Shown here: in pieces, positions 1 through 9,207 of the stretch | Position numbering within the stretch: position 1 is the stretch's first letter | How the letters are laid out: every line of letters starts with the position of its first letter | Origin: JBBQZO01 sp038207625 | GTDB taxonomy: Bacteria; Pseudomonadota; Gammaproteobacteria; Burkholderiales; Burkholderiaceae_D | Direction of reading: 5' to 3' | Assembly (NCBI GenBank): GCA_038207625.1 | Contig: JBBQZO010000051.1 | Coordinates: 1 to 29,721, forward strand | Length of the DNA stretch: 29,721 bases | Position numbers and translations under genes: made by a program | The notes under the pieces: model-generated | What the model was told of the DNA's origin: nothing | The model's input: only the letters and a program-made list of their open reading frames with translations | Databases searched by the model: none

Positions 1-3000
1 GCATCGACGATAGAACGCATGAGCGCGCACTTCGCGCGCCTGTTGGAGGCGGTCGTGGCCGATCCGTCGCAGCGCATCGGCGCACTGCCGATGCTGTCGG
101 AGAGCGAGCGTACCCAGTTGCTGGACGGCTGGAACGACACCCACGCCAGCTATCCGGATGCGCACACGATCGGTGCGCTGTTCGAACAGCAGGTGCAGCG
201 CACGCCCGAGGCGATCGCCTTGCGCTTCGAACAGAGTCGCTTCAGCTATGCGCAGTTAAACGCGCTGGCCAACCAGATGGCGCGCCAGTTGCGCGTACTG
301 GGCGCCGGACCAGAAACGCTGGTGGGGATCTGCCTGGAACGCGGGCCGGACATGCTGATCGCGGTGCTGGCGACGCTGAAGGCCGGGGCTGCCTATCTGC
401 CGCTCGACCCTGACTATCCGGCCGCGCGGCTGGCCTTCATGCTCGACGACGCCCGCCCGGGCATCATCGTCACCGCGCAAGCCTTGCTGGCCCGCTTGCC
501 GGCGCATCAGGCGCACGCACTGTGCGTTGATAGCGCGCGCACCGCGCTCGCCATGCATGCCAAGGGCAATCTGCCAGCACGCGCCATGCCGGCCAATCTG
601 GCGTATGTGATCTATACATCCGGCTCAAGCGGCCAGCCGAAAGGGGTGATGCTGCGCCACCAGGGGCTGTGCAATCTGGTGCGCAGCCGCGCGCTGGCCG
701 CGGCGTCGGGGCCACGCCGGCGTACCTTGCAGTTCGCCTCGCTCAACTTCGATGCGTCGACCTACGAGATGTTCATCACGCTCACGTCGGGTGGCATGCT
801 GTGCATGGCGCACCGCGACCGTCTGATGCCGGGACCTGAACTGGCCAATACCTTGATCGAGCTCGATATCAACAGCGCGCTATTGCCGCCGGTCGCGCTG
901 GCCGCCTTGTCGGCCGCGGATCTGAGCCGCTTCGAAGTATTGATTGCGGGTGGCGAAGCCTGCAGCGAGGCGCTGGTGCGCAAGTTTGGCGGCCAGCTGC
1001 AGATGCTCAATGCCTACGGGCCGACCGAGGTGACGGTGGTGGGCACGGTGTACGAATGCACGCCGAGCGACGAGGGTGCGCCGCCGATCGGCCGGCCGCT
1101 GTCGAACACCAGGATCTACCTGCTCGATGCGCGCCAGGAGCTGGTGCCACCGGGCGCCGTCGGTGAGGTGTATATCGGCGCAGCAGGGCTGGCGCGCGGT
1201 TACCTGAATCGGCCGGATCTGACGGCCGAGCGTTTCGTGCCCGACCCGTTCGGGCACGAAGCCGGCGCACGACTGTATCGCACGGGCGACCTGGCGCGCT
1301 ACCGGACCGACGGCAACATTGACTACGTGGGACGGGCCGACAACCAGGTCAAGCTGCGCGGCTTTCGCATCGAACTCGGTGAAATCGAGCAAACGCTGCT
1401 CGGTTTGCCGGAGCTGGCCGAGGCGGTCGTATTGGCGCGCAGCGACGTCGGCGCCGGACCCTGCCTGGTCGCCTACGCGGTGCTTGTGCCTGGCAGCGGC
1501 GCCGACCCCGCCAGCGTGCGCGCCGCCTTGCGCAGCCGTCTGCCCGAGCACATGGTGCCATCGCATATCGTGCTGCTCGAGCGTCTGCCGTTGACGGCCA
1601 ACGGCAAGGTCGACCGCAAAGCCTTGCCCGTGCCGGATCGCCTTGGCCGCGATGAGGCGTATGTCGCGCCAGGTACCGCGACCGAGCGGCAACTGGCAGC
1701 CATCTGGGCCGACCTGCTCGGTCTGGAGCGGGTTGGCATCGACGACAATTTCTTTGAAATCGGCGGTCACTCGCTGATCGCGACCCAGGTGATCAGCCGC
1801 GTGCGCGCGCAGTGCCATTGCGCGCTGAGCGTGCGCAGCTTGTTTGAGGCGCCCACGGTGCGCCAGCTTGGCCTGCGCGTGCAGGAGAGCGAACAGCAGC
1901 ACGCCGCCAGCACCTTGCTCGCTGTGCCGCGCGGCGCCAGCTTCCCGCTGTCCTACGCCCAGCAGCGCTTGTGGTTCATGCAGGAGATGAACGGCGCCGG
2001 TGCGACCTACAACATGCCGGTTGCGCTGCGCATCACGGGAGCGCTCGAAGTCGGTCCGCTGGAGCAGGCGCTGCAGGCGATCATCGAGCGCCACGAGATC
2101 TTGCGCACCAGCTTTGTGCAAGAAGGCGGCGAGCCGCGCATGCACATCACGCATGCGCTGACGCTGACGCTCACTGTGCGCGAGGCCAGTGAGGACGAGC
2201 TGAGCGAACTGGCACGGCGCCACGCCGGCCACGTCTTTGACCTTGCCAGCGCACCCTTGCTGAAGGTCGATTTGCTGCGCCTTGGCCCGCAAACCCATGT
2301 ACTGCTGCTCAATATCCACCACATCATCTCGGATGGCTGGTCGATGGGCATCCTGGTCGAGGAATGGATGCAGCTGTACGCAGCGTTTTGCCAGGCCATG
2401 CCGTCGCCGTATGCGCCGCTGGCGTTGCAATACGCCGACTACGCCAACTGGCAGCGCGAGCAATTGCAGGGCGCGCGCCTGGAACGCCAGTTGGACTATT
2501 GGACGACCCAGCTGGCCGGCGCGCCCGAGATGCTCAACTTGCCGACCGACCGTCCGCGTCCTCCACTGCAGCGCTTCGAGGGCGGCAGCGTCAACTGCAC
2601 GCTCGACCTTGCGCTGAGCGCGCAAGTGCGCGAGCTCAATCAGGCCAACGGCGTGAGCATGTTCATGACGCTGGTGTCGGTGTTTGCCTTGCTGCTGTCG
2701 CGCTATAGCGGCGAAACGGAAGTGATGATCGGTGCGCCGTGCTCGAACCGCAGCGAACGCGCGCTGGAAGAGCTGATCGGTCTGTTCCTCGGTAACCTGG
2801 TGCTGCGCGCCGATTTGGACGGCAAACCGGACTTCCTGACCTTGCTGGGGCGGGTGCGCCAGTGCGCGCTCGATGCGTATGCCAACAGCGAGGTGCCGTT
2901 CGAACGGATTGTCGAGGCCTTGCCGTTGCGGCGCGACCTGAGCCGCAATCCGCTGTTCCAGGTGTACTTCAATATGGTCAACCTGCCCAAGCGGCGCGAC

Positions 3001-5940
3001 CAACTGGCCGGCCTGACGCTCGAAGGCCTCGACGGCGTCGAGTTCGACTCCAAATTCGACCTGACGCTGTATGCGCAGGAACGTGACGACGGACTGGCGC
3101 TGCACCTGTCCTACAACAGCAGCCTGTTCGACGCGGCGCGCATGCAAGAGCTGCTGGCGCAATACTGCCTGCTGCTGCGCCAGATCGTCGCGCAGCCCGC
3201 GCGCTGCATCGATGACTACGTGCTGCTGACGGACGCCGCGCGCGCCGTGCTGCCCGATCCTGCACTGGCGCTTGACGCCAGCTGGCACGGCGCGGTCACC
3301 GAGCATTTCGAGGCCCAGGTGCAGCGCCGACCGGATGCGCCGGCGATCATCTCGCACGAATGCAGCTGGAGCTACCGCGAACTGCACGCGCACAGCGAGC
3401 GCATCGCCTGCTACCTGCAGGCGCACGGCGTGGGGCGTGGCGACATCGTGGCCATCTGCGCGGCGCGTAACGCGAGCGTCGTCGCCGCCGTGATGGGCGT
3501 GCTCAAAGCGGGCGCCGCGTTCATGATGCAGGACCCGGCCTATCCGACCGAGCACCTGGCGGCCTGCCTGGAGGCGGCCGCGCCGGCGGCCTGGCTGCAG
3601 GTGGCGCGCAGCACTGACGACGCGCAACGGGCCGCAGTGCTGAGCACCATTCCCGTCTACCTGGCGTTGGGCGAGCAGTGCGCCAGCACCGAACTCGATC
3701 GCTACGACGGTCAGCCCGCCATACCGGTGCTGCTCGGCGCCGACGACCTGGCCTTGATCGCCTTCACCTCCGGCTCGACGGGCAAACCCAAGGCGGTGGA
3801 GGGCCGGCACGGACCGCTGACGCACTTCCTGCCGTGGCTGTGCCAGAGTTTTGAGCTACACCAGAGCGACCGTTTCTCGATGTTGTCGGGGCTGGCCCAC
3901 GATCCTTTGCAGCGCGACATGTTCACCAGCCTGTGCATCGGCGCGAGCCTGCACATTCCGCATCCGGACACGATACGACCGACGCTGCTGGGGCAATGGC
4001 TGGCCGGGCAGGGCGTGAGCGTGGTGCACCTGACGCCGGCGATGGCGCAGATCCTCGCGGACGTGCCCGATCAATTCCGCCTGGCCCAGTTGCGCCGGGT
4101 GTTCCTGGTGGGCGACATCCTGACCCGGCGCGACGTGCAGCGTCTGCAATACATCGCGCCGGACGTTGGCGTGATCAACTACTACGGCTCGACCGAAACC
4201 CAGCGTTCGGTCAGTTACTACGAGATCGCGCGCGAAACCCCGGCCCAGGCGCTGCGCGAAGTGATCCCGCTCGGGCGCGGCATCGCCGACGTCCAGCTGA
4301 TCGTGCTTAACACGGCGGGCGGACAGGCCGGTATCGGCGAACATGGCGAAGTGTATGTGCGCAGCGCCCACATGGCGCGCGGCTACCGGGGCGATGCGCA
4401 GCTAAGCGCGCAGCGCTTCCTGGTCAACCCGTTCGGCACCGATGCCCAAGATCGCCTGTATCGCACCGGCGACCTGGGGCGCTATCTGCCAAACGGCATG
4501 GTCGAATGCCTCGGTCGGGCCGACACCCAGGTCAAACTGCGCGGCTTTCGCATCGAGCTGGGCCACATCGAGTCGCTGCTGGGGCAGCACGAGGCTGTGC
4601 GCGAGGCGATCGTGGTGATCCGCGCCGACGGCGGCGACAAGCAACTGGTTGCCTACGTGCTGGCCCATCAGCGCGCGCCGCAGGCGGGTGAACTGCGCCG
4701 CTATCTGGCCGCCAAGCTGCCCGACTACATGCTGCCAAACAGTTTTGTGTTTCTCGACAGCCTGCCGCTCACGCCAAATGGCAAGGTCAACCGCGCGGCG
4801 CTGCCGGCGCCAGACGGCCCCGCCAGCAGCGCCGCCTACGTCGTCGCACGCACCGAGACCGAGCAACAGCTGGTCGACATCTGGCAGCAGGTGCTGGATG
4901 TGGCGCGGGTGGGTGTGTTCGATAACTTCTTCGAACTGGGCGGGCACTCGCTGCTGGCCATCAAGCTCGTCGCCCAGATCGAGCGCGTTTGCGGCATGCG
5001 CCTGCCGGTGTCGCAAGTGTTTACGTCGCCGAGCGTGGCCAGCCTGGCGGCGCTGATCGCCTCGGGCGACGCCGCGCGCAAGCTGGCCGTGCCGATGCGC
5101 AGCGGCGGCACGGGCGCGCCGGTGTTCCTGATTCATCCGGGCAGCGGCGAAGTGTTTGGCTACAGTGCGCTGGTGGCGGCGCTCGATGCGGCGCATCCGG
5201 TGTATGCGCTGCAGTCGGCGCACGCGGCCGGTCTGACCATCGAGCCGTACAACCTGGCCACGGTGTGCGCCGCATACAGCGCGGAAATCACCGCCTTGCA
5301 TCCGGTGGGCGAGATCTATCTGGCCGGCTGGTCGCTGGGCGGCACGCTGGCGCTGGAAATTGCGCGCTTGCTGGAAGGCGCCGGCCGGCGCGTCGCGTGG
5401 GTCGCTTTGCTGGACACGACCTACCGGCGCGGCAGCGTGATCGCGCACGCGACATTGCAGGACTACATCGCCAGCTATCTCGAATTTTCTGCGCAGGAGA
5501 TGGCCACCGAGTATGGCGCGCAGGGCGCCGCCCTGTTCGAGCGGGTACGTGAGTTTGTGCGCGAGGTCGGTGTCGAGCGTTTCGCGGCCATGCTGGCCGA
5601 GCAGGATGCGGCGCTCGAGCGTGAGCTCGGTTTCGAACGCAAGATCCAGCACATGCTGCTGCGCGACTTCGCCACCACCTGCAGCAACGTGCAGCTCGCC
5701 AGTGGCTTTACGCCGGCCGTGCTGGCCGCGCCTATCCTCAGCTTCTGGGCGGCCCAGACGGTGCGCGACGGTGTCGACGTGACGGCGTGGCGCGAATTTA
5801 CCCATGCCAGCGCCGAGAGCGGCGACTGGACGTTTGGCGGACACCATCGCAATTTCGCGTATGGCGACAATGCGCAGGCAATTGCCGGCGTGCTCAACGC
5901 CAGATTGGCGCCGGCGCGCTGCGACGAAGGCGTGCCATGA
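1..5940 (+). CDS. Nonribosomal peptide synthetase, C-terminal modules (C'-A-PCP-C-A-PCP-TE), truncated at left edge
   Basis: This is the 3' part of a multimodular NRPS, which assembles a peptide on carrier proteins in the cytoplasm. The reading frame is open from base 1, and the first ~45 codons match the end of a condensation domain, so the ATG at 19 is internal and the gene starts outside the window. Order by nucleotide: C end 1-140; A1 145-1650 (A5 NAYGPTE at 1009, A10 NGKVDR near 1601); PCP1 with phosphopantetheine Ser at 1771; C 1930-3230 with HHIISDG at 2317; A2 3295-4820; PCP2 Ser at 4948; thioesterase 5090-5930 with GWSLGG nucleophile Ser at 5332 and a likely catalytic His in GGHHRNF. 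No epimerase or methyltransferase is present. By alignment with GrsA, the A1 code reads about D-A-Y-L-I-G-A-V-V-K, whose substrate I cannot name with confidence, and A2 is Lys2-like (see findings). The TE shows this is the terminal, product-releasing subunit. Confidence 0.97.
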   Translation, partial: ASTIERMSAHFARLLEAVVADPSQRIGALPMLSESERTQLLDGWNDTHASYPDAHTIGALFEQQVQRTPEAIALRFEQSRFSYAQLNALANQMARQLRVLGAGPETLVGICLERGPDMLIAVLATLKAGAAYLPLDPDYPAARLAFMLDDARPGIIVTAQALLARLPAHQAHALCVDSARTALAMHAKGNLPARAMPANLAYVIYTSGSSGQPKGVMLRHQGLCNLVRSRALAAASGPRRRTLQFASLNFDASTYEMFITLTSGGMLCMAHRDRLMPGPELANTLIELDINSALLPPVALAALSAADLSRFEVLIAGGEACSEALVRKFGGQLQMLNAYGPTEVTVVGTVYECTPSDEGAPPIGRPLSNTRIYLLDARQELVPPGAVGEVYIGAAGLARGYLNRPDLTAERFVPDPFGHEAGARLYRTGDLARYRTDGNIDYVGRADNQVKLRGFRIELGEIEQTLLGLPELAEAVVLARSDVGAGPCLVAYAVLVPGSGADPASVRAALRSRLPEHMVPSHIVLLERLPLTANGKVDRKALPVPDRLGRDEAYVAPGTATERQLAAIWADLLGLERVGIDDNFFEIGGHSLIATQVISRVRAQCHCALSVRSLFEAPTVRQLGLRVQESEQQHAASTLLAVPRGASFPLSYAQQRLWFMQEMNGAGATYNMPVALRITGALEVGPLEQALQAIIERHEILRTSFVQEGGEPRMHITHALTLTLTVREASEDELSELARRHAGHVFDLASAPLLKVDLLRLGPQTHVLLLNIHHIISDGWSMGILVEEWMQLYAAFCQAMPSPYAPLALQYADYANWQREQLQGARLERQLDYWTTQLAGAPEMLNLPTDRPRPPLQRFEGGSVNCTLDLALSAQVRELNQANGVSMFMTLVSVFALLLSRYSGETEVMIGAPCSNRSERALEELIGLFLGNLVLRADLDGKPDFLTLLGRVRQCALDAYANSEVPFERIVEALPLRRDLSRNPLFQVYFNMVNLPKRRDQLAGLTLEGLDGVEFDSKFDLTLYAQERDDGLALHLSYNSSLFDAARMQELLAQYCLLLRQIVAQPARCIDDYVLLTDAARAVLPDPALALDASWHGAVTEHFEAQVQRRPDAPAIISHECSWSYRELHAHSERIACYLQAHGVGRGDIVAICAARNASVVAAVMGVLKAGAAFMMQDPAYPTEHLAACLEAAAPAAWLQVARSTDDAQRAAVLSTIPVYLALGEQCASTELDRYDGQPAIPVLLGADDLALIAFTSGSTGKPKAVEGRHGPLTHFLPWLCQSFELHQSDRFSMLSGLAHDPLQRDMFTSLCIGASLHIPHPDTIRPTLLGQWLAGQGVSVVHLTPAMAQILADVPDQFRLAQLRRVFLVGDILTRRDVQRLQYIAPDVGVINYYGSTETQRSVSYYEIARETPAQALREVIPLGRGIADVQLIVLNTAGGQAGIGEHGEVYVRSAHMARGYRGDAQLSAQRFLVNPFGTDAQDRLYRTGDLGRYLPNGMVECLGRADTQVKLRGFRIELGHIESLLGQHEAVREAIVVIRADGGDKQLVAYVLAHQRAPQAGELRRYLAAKLPDYMLPNSFVFLDSLPLTPNGKVNRAALPAPDGPASSAAYVVARTETEQQLVDIWQQVLDVARVGVFDNFFELGGHSLLAIKLVAQIERVCGMRLPVSQVFTSPSVASLAALIASGDAARKLAVPMRSGGTGAPVFLIHPGSGEVFGYSALVAALDAAHPVYALQSAHAAGLTIEPYNLATVCAAYSAEITALHPVGEIYLAGWSLGGTLALEIARLLEGAGRRVAWVALLDTTYRRGSVIAHATLQDYIASYLEFSAQEMATEYGAQGAALFERVREFVREVGVERFAAMLAEQDAALERELGFERKIQHMLLRDFATTCSNVQLASGFTPAVLAAPILSFWAAQTVRDGVDVTAWREFTHASAESGDWTFGGHHRNFAYGDNAQAIAGVLNARLAPARCDEGVP

Positions 5941-6022
5941 CGGGCGCATCAGCGGCGCGCGCACGCTGCGCGCCGGCACTCCCTTATCAACGTTTTTATT
6001 GGACTCAGACTGGAACACCCGC

Positions 6023-7678
6023 ATGAACCTCATTCACTATCTGTTTCGCGAATCATGGAAGATGCTGCTGCTGGCGGCGATCAGCAGCATCATCGGCGGC
6101 GTCAGTGGCGCCGCGCTGGTGGCGATCATCGCCAAGGCGCTGGCCGGCACCGCGTCGCACACCACGCTGGCGATCGCTTTTTTCGGCACCTGCCTGACGT
6201 ACATGGTGTTCATGTCGGTGTCGCAGATCACGCTGCTGCGCCTGACCCAGTCCGGCATCCTGCGCCTGCGCGTGGCGATGAGCTACAAGTTGCTGGCCAC
6301 GCCCTACGTCAAACTGCAGGCGCTGGGCAAGCACGGCTTGCTGGTGATCCTCACGCGCGACATCAATGTATTCGTCGACTCTTTCCCCTTCCTGCCGATG
6401 GTGTTTTGTAACAGCATCGTGGTGCTGGCCTGCACCAGCTACATCGCCTGGCTGTCCTGGCAGATGTTGCTGGTGTTCGCGGTGATCATGGGCGTTGGGA
6501 TGGTGGTGTTCTATCACCTGCAGCAAGGGCCGATCAAGCAGTTCGTCGAAGTGCGCCGCCAGGTGGAGAGCCTGTATCAGCATTTTCGCAACCTGATCGA
6601 CGGCAGCAAGGAGCTGCAGCTCAACGCCGAGCGCGGCGACCTGTTCGTGGGCAAAGTCATCGAGCCCACCGCGCGCGAGTTCAGCAACATCTACGTCGAG
6701 AGCATGACCACCTACACCATGGTGGTCAATTCGGGCACGGGGATGTTTTACGTGTTGATCGGCACGCTGTTGTTTGTGATTCCCTCCTGGTATCCACAAC
6801 GCGCCGAAGTGCTGACCACGGTCACACTGGTGGTGCTGTATCTGATTCGCCCGGTGATCGAATTGATGAACGCCTTGCCTGCGCTGCGTCAGGCCGGCAA
6901 GGCGCTTGAACAGATCGACAAGCTCGATGGCGACCTGGTGCCGCGCGAAACGCGTCGCCCGGAACATAGCCCGTTCGCGTGGGACAAGAAGCTGCACCTG
7001 GAGCTGCATGGCGTCACCCACGAATACCGCAGCGTGGCCGACGACCGCCATTTCACCGTCGGCCCGCTCGATCTGTCGCTGCGCGAAGGCGAAATTTTGT
7101 ACGTGGTGGGCGGCAACGGCAGCGGCAAGACCTCGCTGGCGATGCTGCTGCTGGGACTGTATCAGCCCGAGCAGGGCACCATCTACCTGAACGGTGTGCC
7201 CGTGGGGGCCGACAACCTCGATGAATACCGGCGCCATTTCTCGGCCGTGTTCGCCGACTTCCACCTGTTCGAACAAATCCTCGGCAGCGACCAGCAAGCC
7301 CTGTGCGAGCGCGCCAGCCACTACATCAAGGCGCTCGACATGAGCCACAAGGTGAGCATCGCGGACGGCAAATTCTCGACCCTCGAGCTGTCGAGCGGGC
7401 AGCGCAAGCGGCTCGCGCTGGTGGCGTCCTACCTGGAAGACCGGCCGGTGTATCTGTTCGACGAATGGGCCGCCGACCAGGACCCCAAGTTCAAGCGCCT
7501 GTTTTATACTGAGTTGCTGCCCGAGCTGAAGGCGCTGGGCAAGACGGTGATTGTGATCACCCACGACGACGCCTATTTTGGCTACGCCGACCGCATCATC
7601 AAACTCGAAGACGGGCAACTGCAGGCGGTCAGCGAGTCGGCCGCAGCGGAAGCGCGCCCGTCGTTACATGCCATCTGA
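6023..7678 (+). CDS. Cyclic-peptide-type ABC exporter, fused permease/ATPase (SyrD/PvdE-like)
   Basis: This 551-residue half-transporter probably exports the product, or an intermediate, of the adjacent NRPS across the inner membrane. The N-terminal ~290 residues are membrane-spanning (segments near 13-40, 50-72, 125-145, 147-166, 238-255 and 265-285). The ATPase follows, with Walker A GGNGSGKTS at 363-371, signature LSSGQ at 456-460, Walker B YLFDE at 477-481 and an H-loop in VITHDD. Length and layout match the cyclic-peptide export family that includes SyrD and PvdE. An earlier in-frame ATG at 5804 would overlap the NRPS by 137 bases and add soluble, membrane-free sequence, so I chose the ATG at 6023, which opens directly onto the first membrane helix. 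The ribosome site there is weak. The gene follows the NRPS after 82 bases with no terminator, so they are probably cotranscribed. Confidence 0.92.
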   Translation: MNLIHYLFRESWKMLLLAAISSIIGGVSGAALVAIIAKALAGTASHTTLAIAFFGTCLTYMVFMSVSQITLLRLTQSGILRLRVAMSYKLLATPYVKLQALGKHGLLVILTRDINVFVDSFPFLPMVFCNSIVVLACTSYIAWLSWQMLLVFAVIMGVGMVVFYHLQQGPIKQFVEVRRQVESLYQHFRNLIDGSKELQLNAERGDLFVGKVIEPTAREFSNIYVESMTTYTMVVNSGTGMFYVLIGTLLFVIPSWYPQRAEVLTTVTLVVLYLIRPVIELMNALPALRQAGKALEQIDKLDGDLVPRETRRPEHSPFAWDKKLHLELHGVTHEYRSVADDRHFTVGPLDLSLREGEILYVVGGNGSGKTSLAMLLLGLYQPEQGTIYLNGVPVGADNLDEYRRHFSAVFADFHLFEQILGSDQQALCERASHYIKALDMSHKVSIADGKFSTLELSSGQRKRLALVASYLEDRPVYLFDEWAADQDPKFKRLFYTELLPELKALGKTVIVITHDDAYFGYADRIIKLEDGQLQAVSESAAAEARPSLHAI

Positions 7679-7687
7679 AGGAAGTCC

Positions 7688-8581
7688 ATGAATACATCAC
7701 CCTGGCTGCTGCGTGCGCCGCAAGCTGGGCGCAGATTGCGCCTGTATTGTTTTTCCTACGCGGGCGGCAGCGCGCACGCATACGCGTCGTGGCAGGCTGC
7801 GCTGGGCGCGGACATCGACGTGTGCGCGCTCCAGTTGCCCGGGCGCGGCATGCGCATGATGGAGCAGCCATACACCAGTCTGCCCAAGCTGGTCGACGCG
7901 CTGGGCCAGCTGCTGGCCCGCCAGGACCGCACGCCGTTCGCGTTTTTCGGCCACAGCCTGGGCGCCTTGCTCGCGTTCGAGCTGACCCGGTATTGCGCCC
8001 GTCATGGCCTGGCGATGCCCGAGCAGCTGATTGTCTCCGGCACCAGCGCGCCGCAGCACCGCGAACCGTCGCGTGGCCTGCACACCTTGCCTGACGAGGC
8101 CCTGATCGCGGAGCTGGAGTTATACAATGGCACACCGCCCGAGGTCTTGCAGCATCGCGAGCTGATGGAATTGCTGCTGCCGACGATACGTGGCGATTTC
8201 GCGCTGGCCGAGCAGTATGTGTATCGCCAGGCGCCCTTGCTGACGCTGCCGATCACCGTCTACGCGGGCCGCCGGGACCCGCGCGTGTCGCTCGAACAGG
8301 CCTCTGAGTGGCGCAAGGAGAGCAGCGGCGCCTGCCAGCTGCACTGGTTTGAAGGCGACCATTTCTTCATCAATTCCGAGCGCGACCTGGTGCTCGAGTG
8401 CGTCAGTGCGCAGCTGGCCAGCCCGCCCTTGCCCTATCCGCAGCGCAGCCAGGCGATCGGCCCGCCCGAACCGGTGGGCGAGTGCGCGCTGGCGGAAGGC
8501 GCACCAGCGCCATGCGTGCCCGAACCGGCATGTGGCGAGGCGCCGGCCGCGCCATCGATCGCCTGTACCGAAGCGGCCTAG
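7688..8581 (+). CDS. Type II thioesterase (GrsT/RifR-like) with a Cys/Pro/Ala-rich tail
   Basis: This is a stand-alone alpha/beta-hydrolase thioesterase, the editing enzyme that removes wrong or stalled acyl groups from NRPS carrier proteins. The 297 residues show FSYAGGSA near residue 22, the nucleophile in GHSLGA (Ser90), a catalytic Asp in GRRDPR (Asp197) and the His in EGDHFF (His225). The ATG at 7688 lies 9 bases after the exporter stop and has an AAGGAAG ribosome site. Family members usually end near residue 245. This one continues for about 53 residues with four cysteines and many Pro and Ala, and no recognisable domain. The context makes it the proofreading partner of the NRPS. The function call is firm; the role of the tail is unknown. 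Confidence 0.93.
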   Translation: MNTSPWLLRAPQAGRRLRLYCFSYAGGSAHAYASWQAALGADIDVCALQLPGRGMRMMEQPYTSLPKLVDALGQLLARQDRTPFAFFGHSLGALLAFELTRYCARHGLAMPEQLIVSGTSAPQHREPSRGLHTLPDEALIAELELYNGTPPEVLQHRELMELLLPTIRGDFALAEQYVYRQAPLLTLPITVYAGRRDPRVSLEQASEWRKESSGACQLHWFEGDHFFINSERDLVLECVSAQLASPPLPYPQRSQAIGPPEPVGECALAEGAPAPCVPEPACGEAPAAPSIACTEAA

Positions 8582-8630
8582 CGCGGCGCACATGCATGAT
8601 CACAGCTTGCAACGAGGACTCAGAGGGACT

Positions 8631-9140
8631 ATGGATACACGTGTTCAACGGGCGCCGCAAAGCGCCATCGATAGTGCGCAGTTTCGCAAGGCAATGGGAC
8701 AGTTTGCCACCGGCGTGACGGTCATTACCACCCGGCTGGCCGATGGCAGTTTTCGCGGCCTCACGGCCAGCTCCTTCAACTCGGTCTCGCTCGACCCGCC
8801 GTTGATCCTGTGGAGCCTGGCCAATGGCGCCAACAGTATGCCGATCTTTAACGCCAACTCGCACTACGTGGTCAATGTCCTCAACGCCGACCATGGCGAA
8901 GTGGCGCGGCTGTTTTCAACGCGGGGAAGCGATCCCTTCACGCAGGTCCAATTTCACCTGTCGCGCACCGGACAGCCGATCCTGAACGGGGCCGTCGCGT
9001 GGTTCGAATGCAGCAACCGCAGTCGCTATCCCGAGGGCGACCATGTGATCTTCGTGGGCGAAGTCGAAGCGTGCGCGTGCGCGCCGACGTCCCCGTTGAT
9101 CTACCACGGCGGACAGTTTCATCATCTGAAGTCGGCCTAG
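8631..9140 (+). CDS. Flavin reductase-like FMN-binding protein (short-chain NAD(P)H:flavin oxidoreductase)
   Basis: This 169-residue protein is of the flavin-reductase-like, FMN-binding split-barrel family. Such enzymes use NAD(P)H to make free reduced flavin for a partner monooxygenase or halogenase. Family hallmarks visible are FRKAMGQFATGVTVITT at the N terminus, the GLTASSFNSVSLDPPL segment that contacts flavin, YVVNVL, and a C-terminal block ending in YHGGQFHHL. I chose the ATG at 8631 because the family N terminus begins there and a GAGG-containing ribosome site precedes it; the frame is open further upstream but overlaps the thioesterase. It is the last gene of the NRPS operon, 49 bases after the thioesterase, and is followed by a strong hairpin. 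No partner oxygenase is visible in the window, so one would have to lie upstream or elsewhere. Confidence 0.92.
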   Translation: MDTRVQRAPQSAIDSAQFRKAMGQFATGVTVITTRLADGSFRGLTASSFNSVSLDPPLILWSLANGANSMPIFNANSHYVVNVLNADHGEVARLFSTRGSDPFTQVQFHLSRTGQPILNGAVAWFECSNRSRYPEGDHVIFVGEVEACACAPTSPLIYHGGQFHHLKSA

Positions 9141-9141
9141 G

Positions 9142-9163
9142 TGGTGCGCCTGCGGGCGCACCA
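9142..9163 (+). terminator. Hairpin between the NRPS operon and the convergent lipoprotein gene
   Basis: A perfect 9-bp stem with a 4-base loop (TGGTGCGCC, TGCG, GGCGCACCA) begins two bases after the flavin reductase stop. It has no T-run, so it is not a textbook intrinsic terminator. It sits between two convergent genes and could act on both strands. Confidence 0.55.
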
Positions 9164-9207
9164 ACGCCAGCGCCAGCGCGCCACAGGCGGCGCTATCGGG
9201 ACGGCGC

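Noticed and set aside
19..21. ATG at 19 as the NRPS start
   Set aside because: The frame is open to base 1 and the residues before and after it continue a condensation-domain C terminus, so the gene extends out of the window.
880..3825. Long minus-strand open frame (981 codons) opposite the NRPS
   Set aside because: It is antisense to well-recognised A, PCP and C domains and its translation has no domain pattern; GC-rich third positions keep the opposite strand open.
5804..6022. Longer N terminus for the ABC exporter
   Set aside because: It would overlap the NRPS by 137 bases and adds polar sequence not found in this exporter family.
4402..6033. Minus-strand open frame of 543 codons opposite the NRPS end
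   Set aside because: It is a shadow of A2-PCP-TE with Arg/Gln/His-rich low-complexity translation.
6053..7618. Minus-strand open frame of 521 codons opposite the ABC exporter
   Set aside because: It is antisense to clear Walker A, signature and Walker B motifs.
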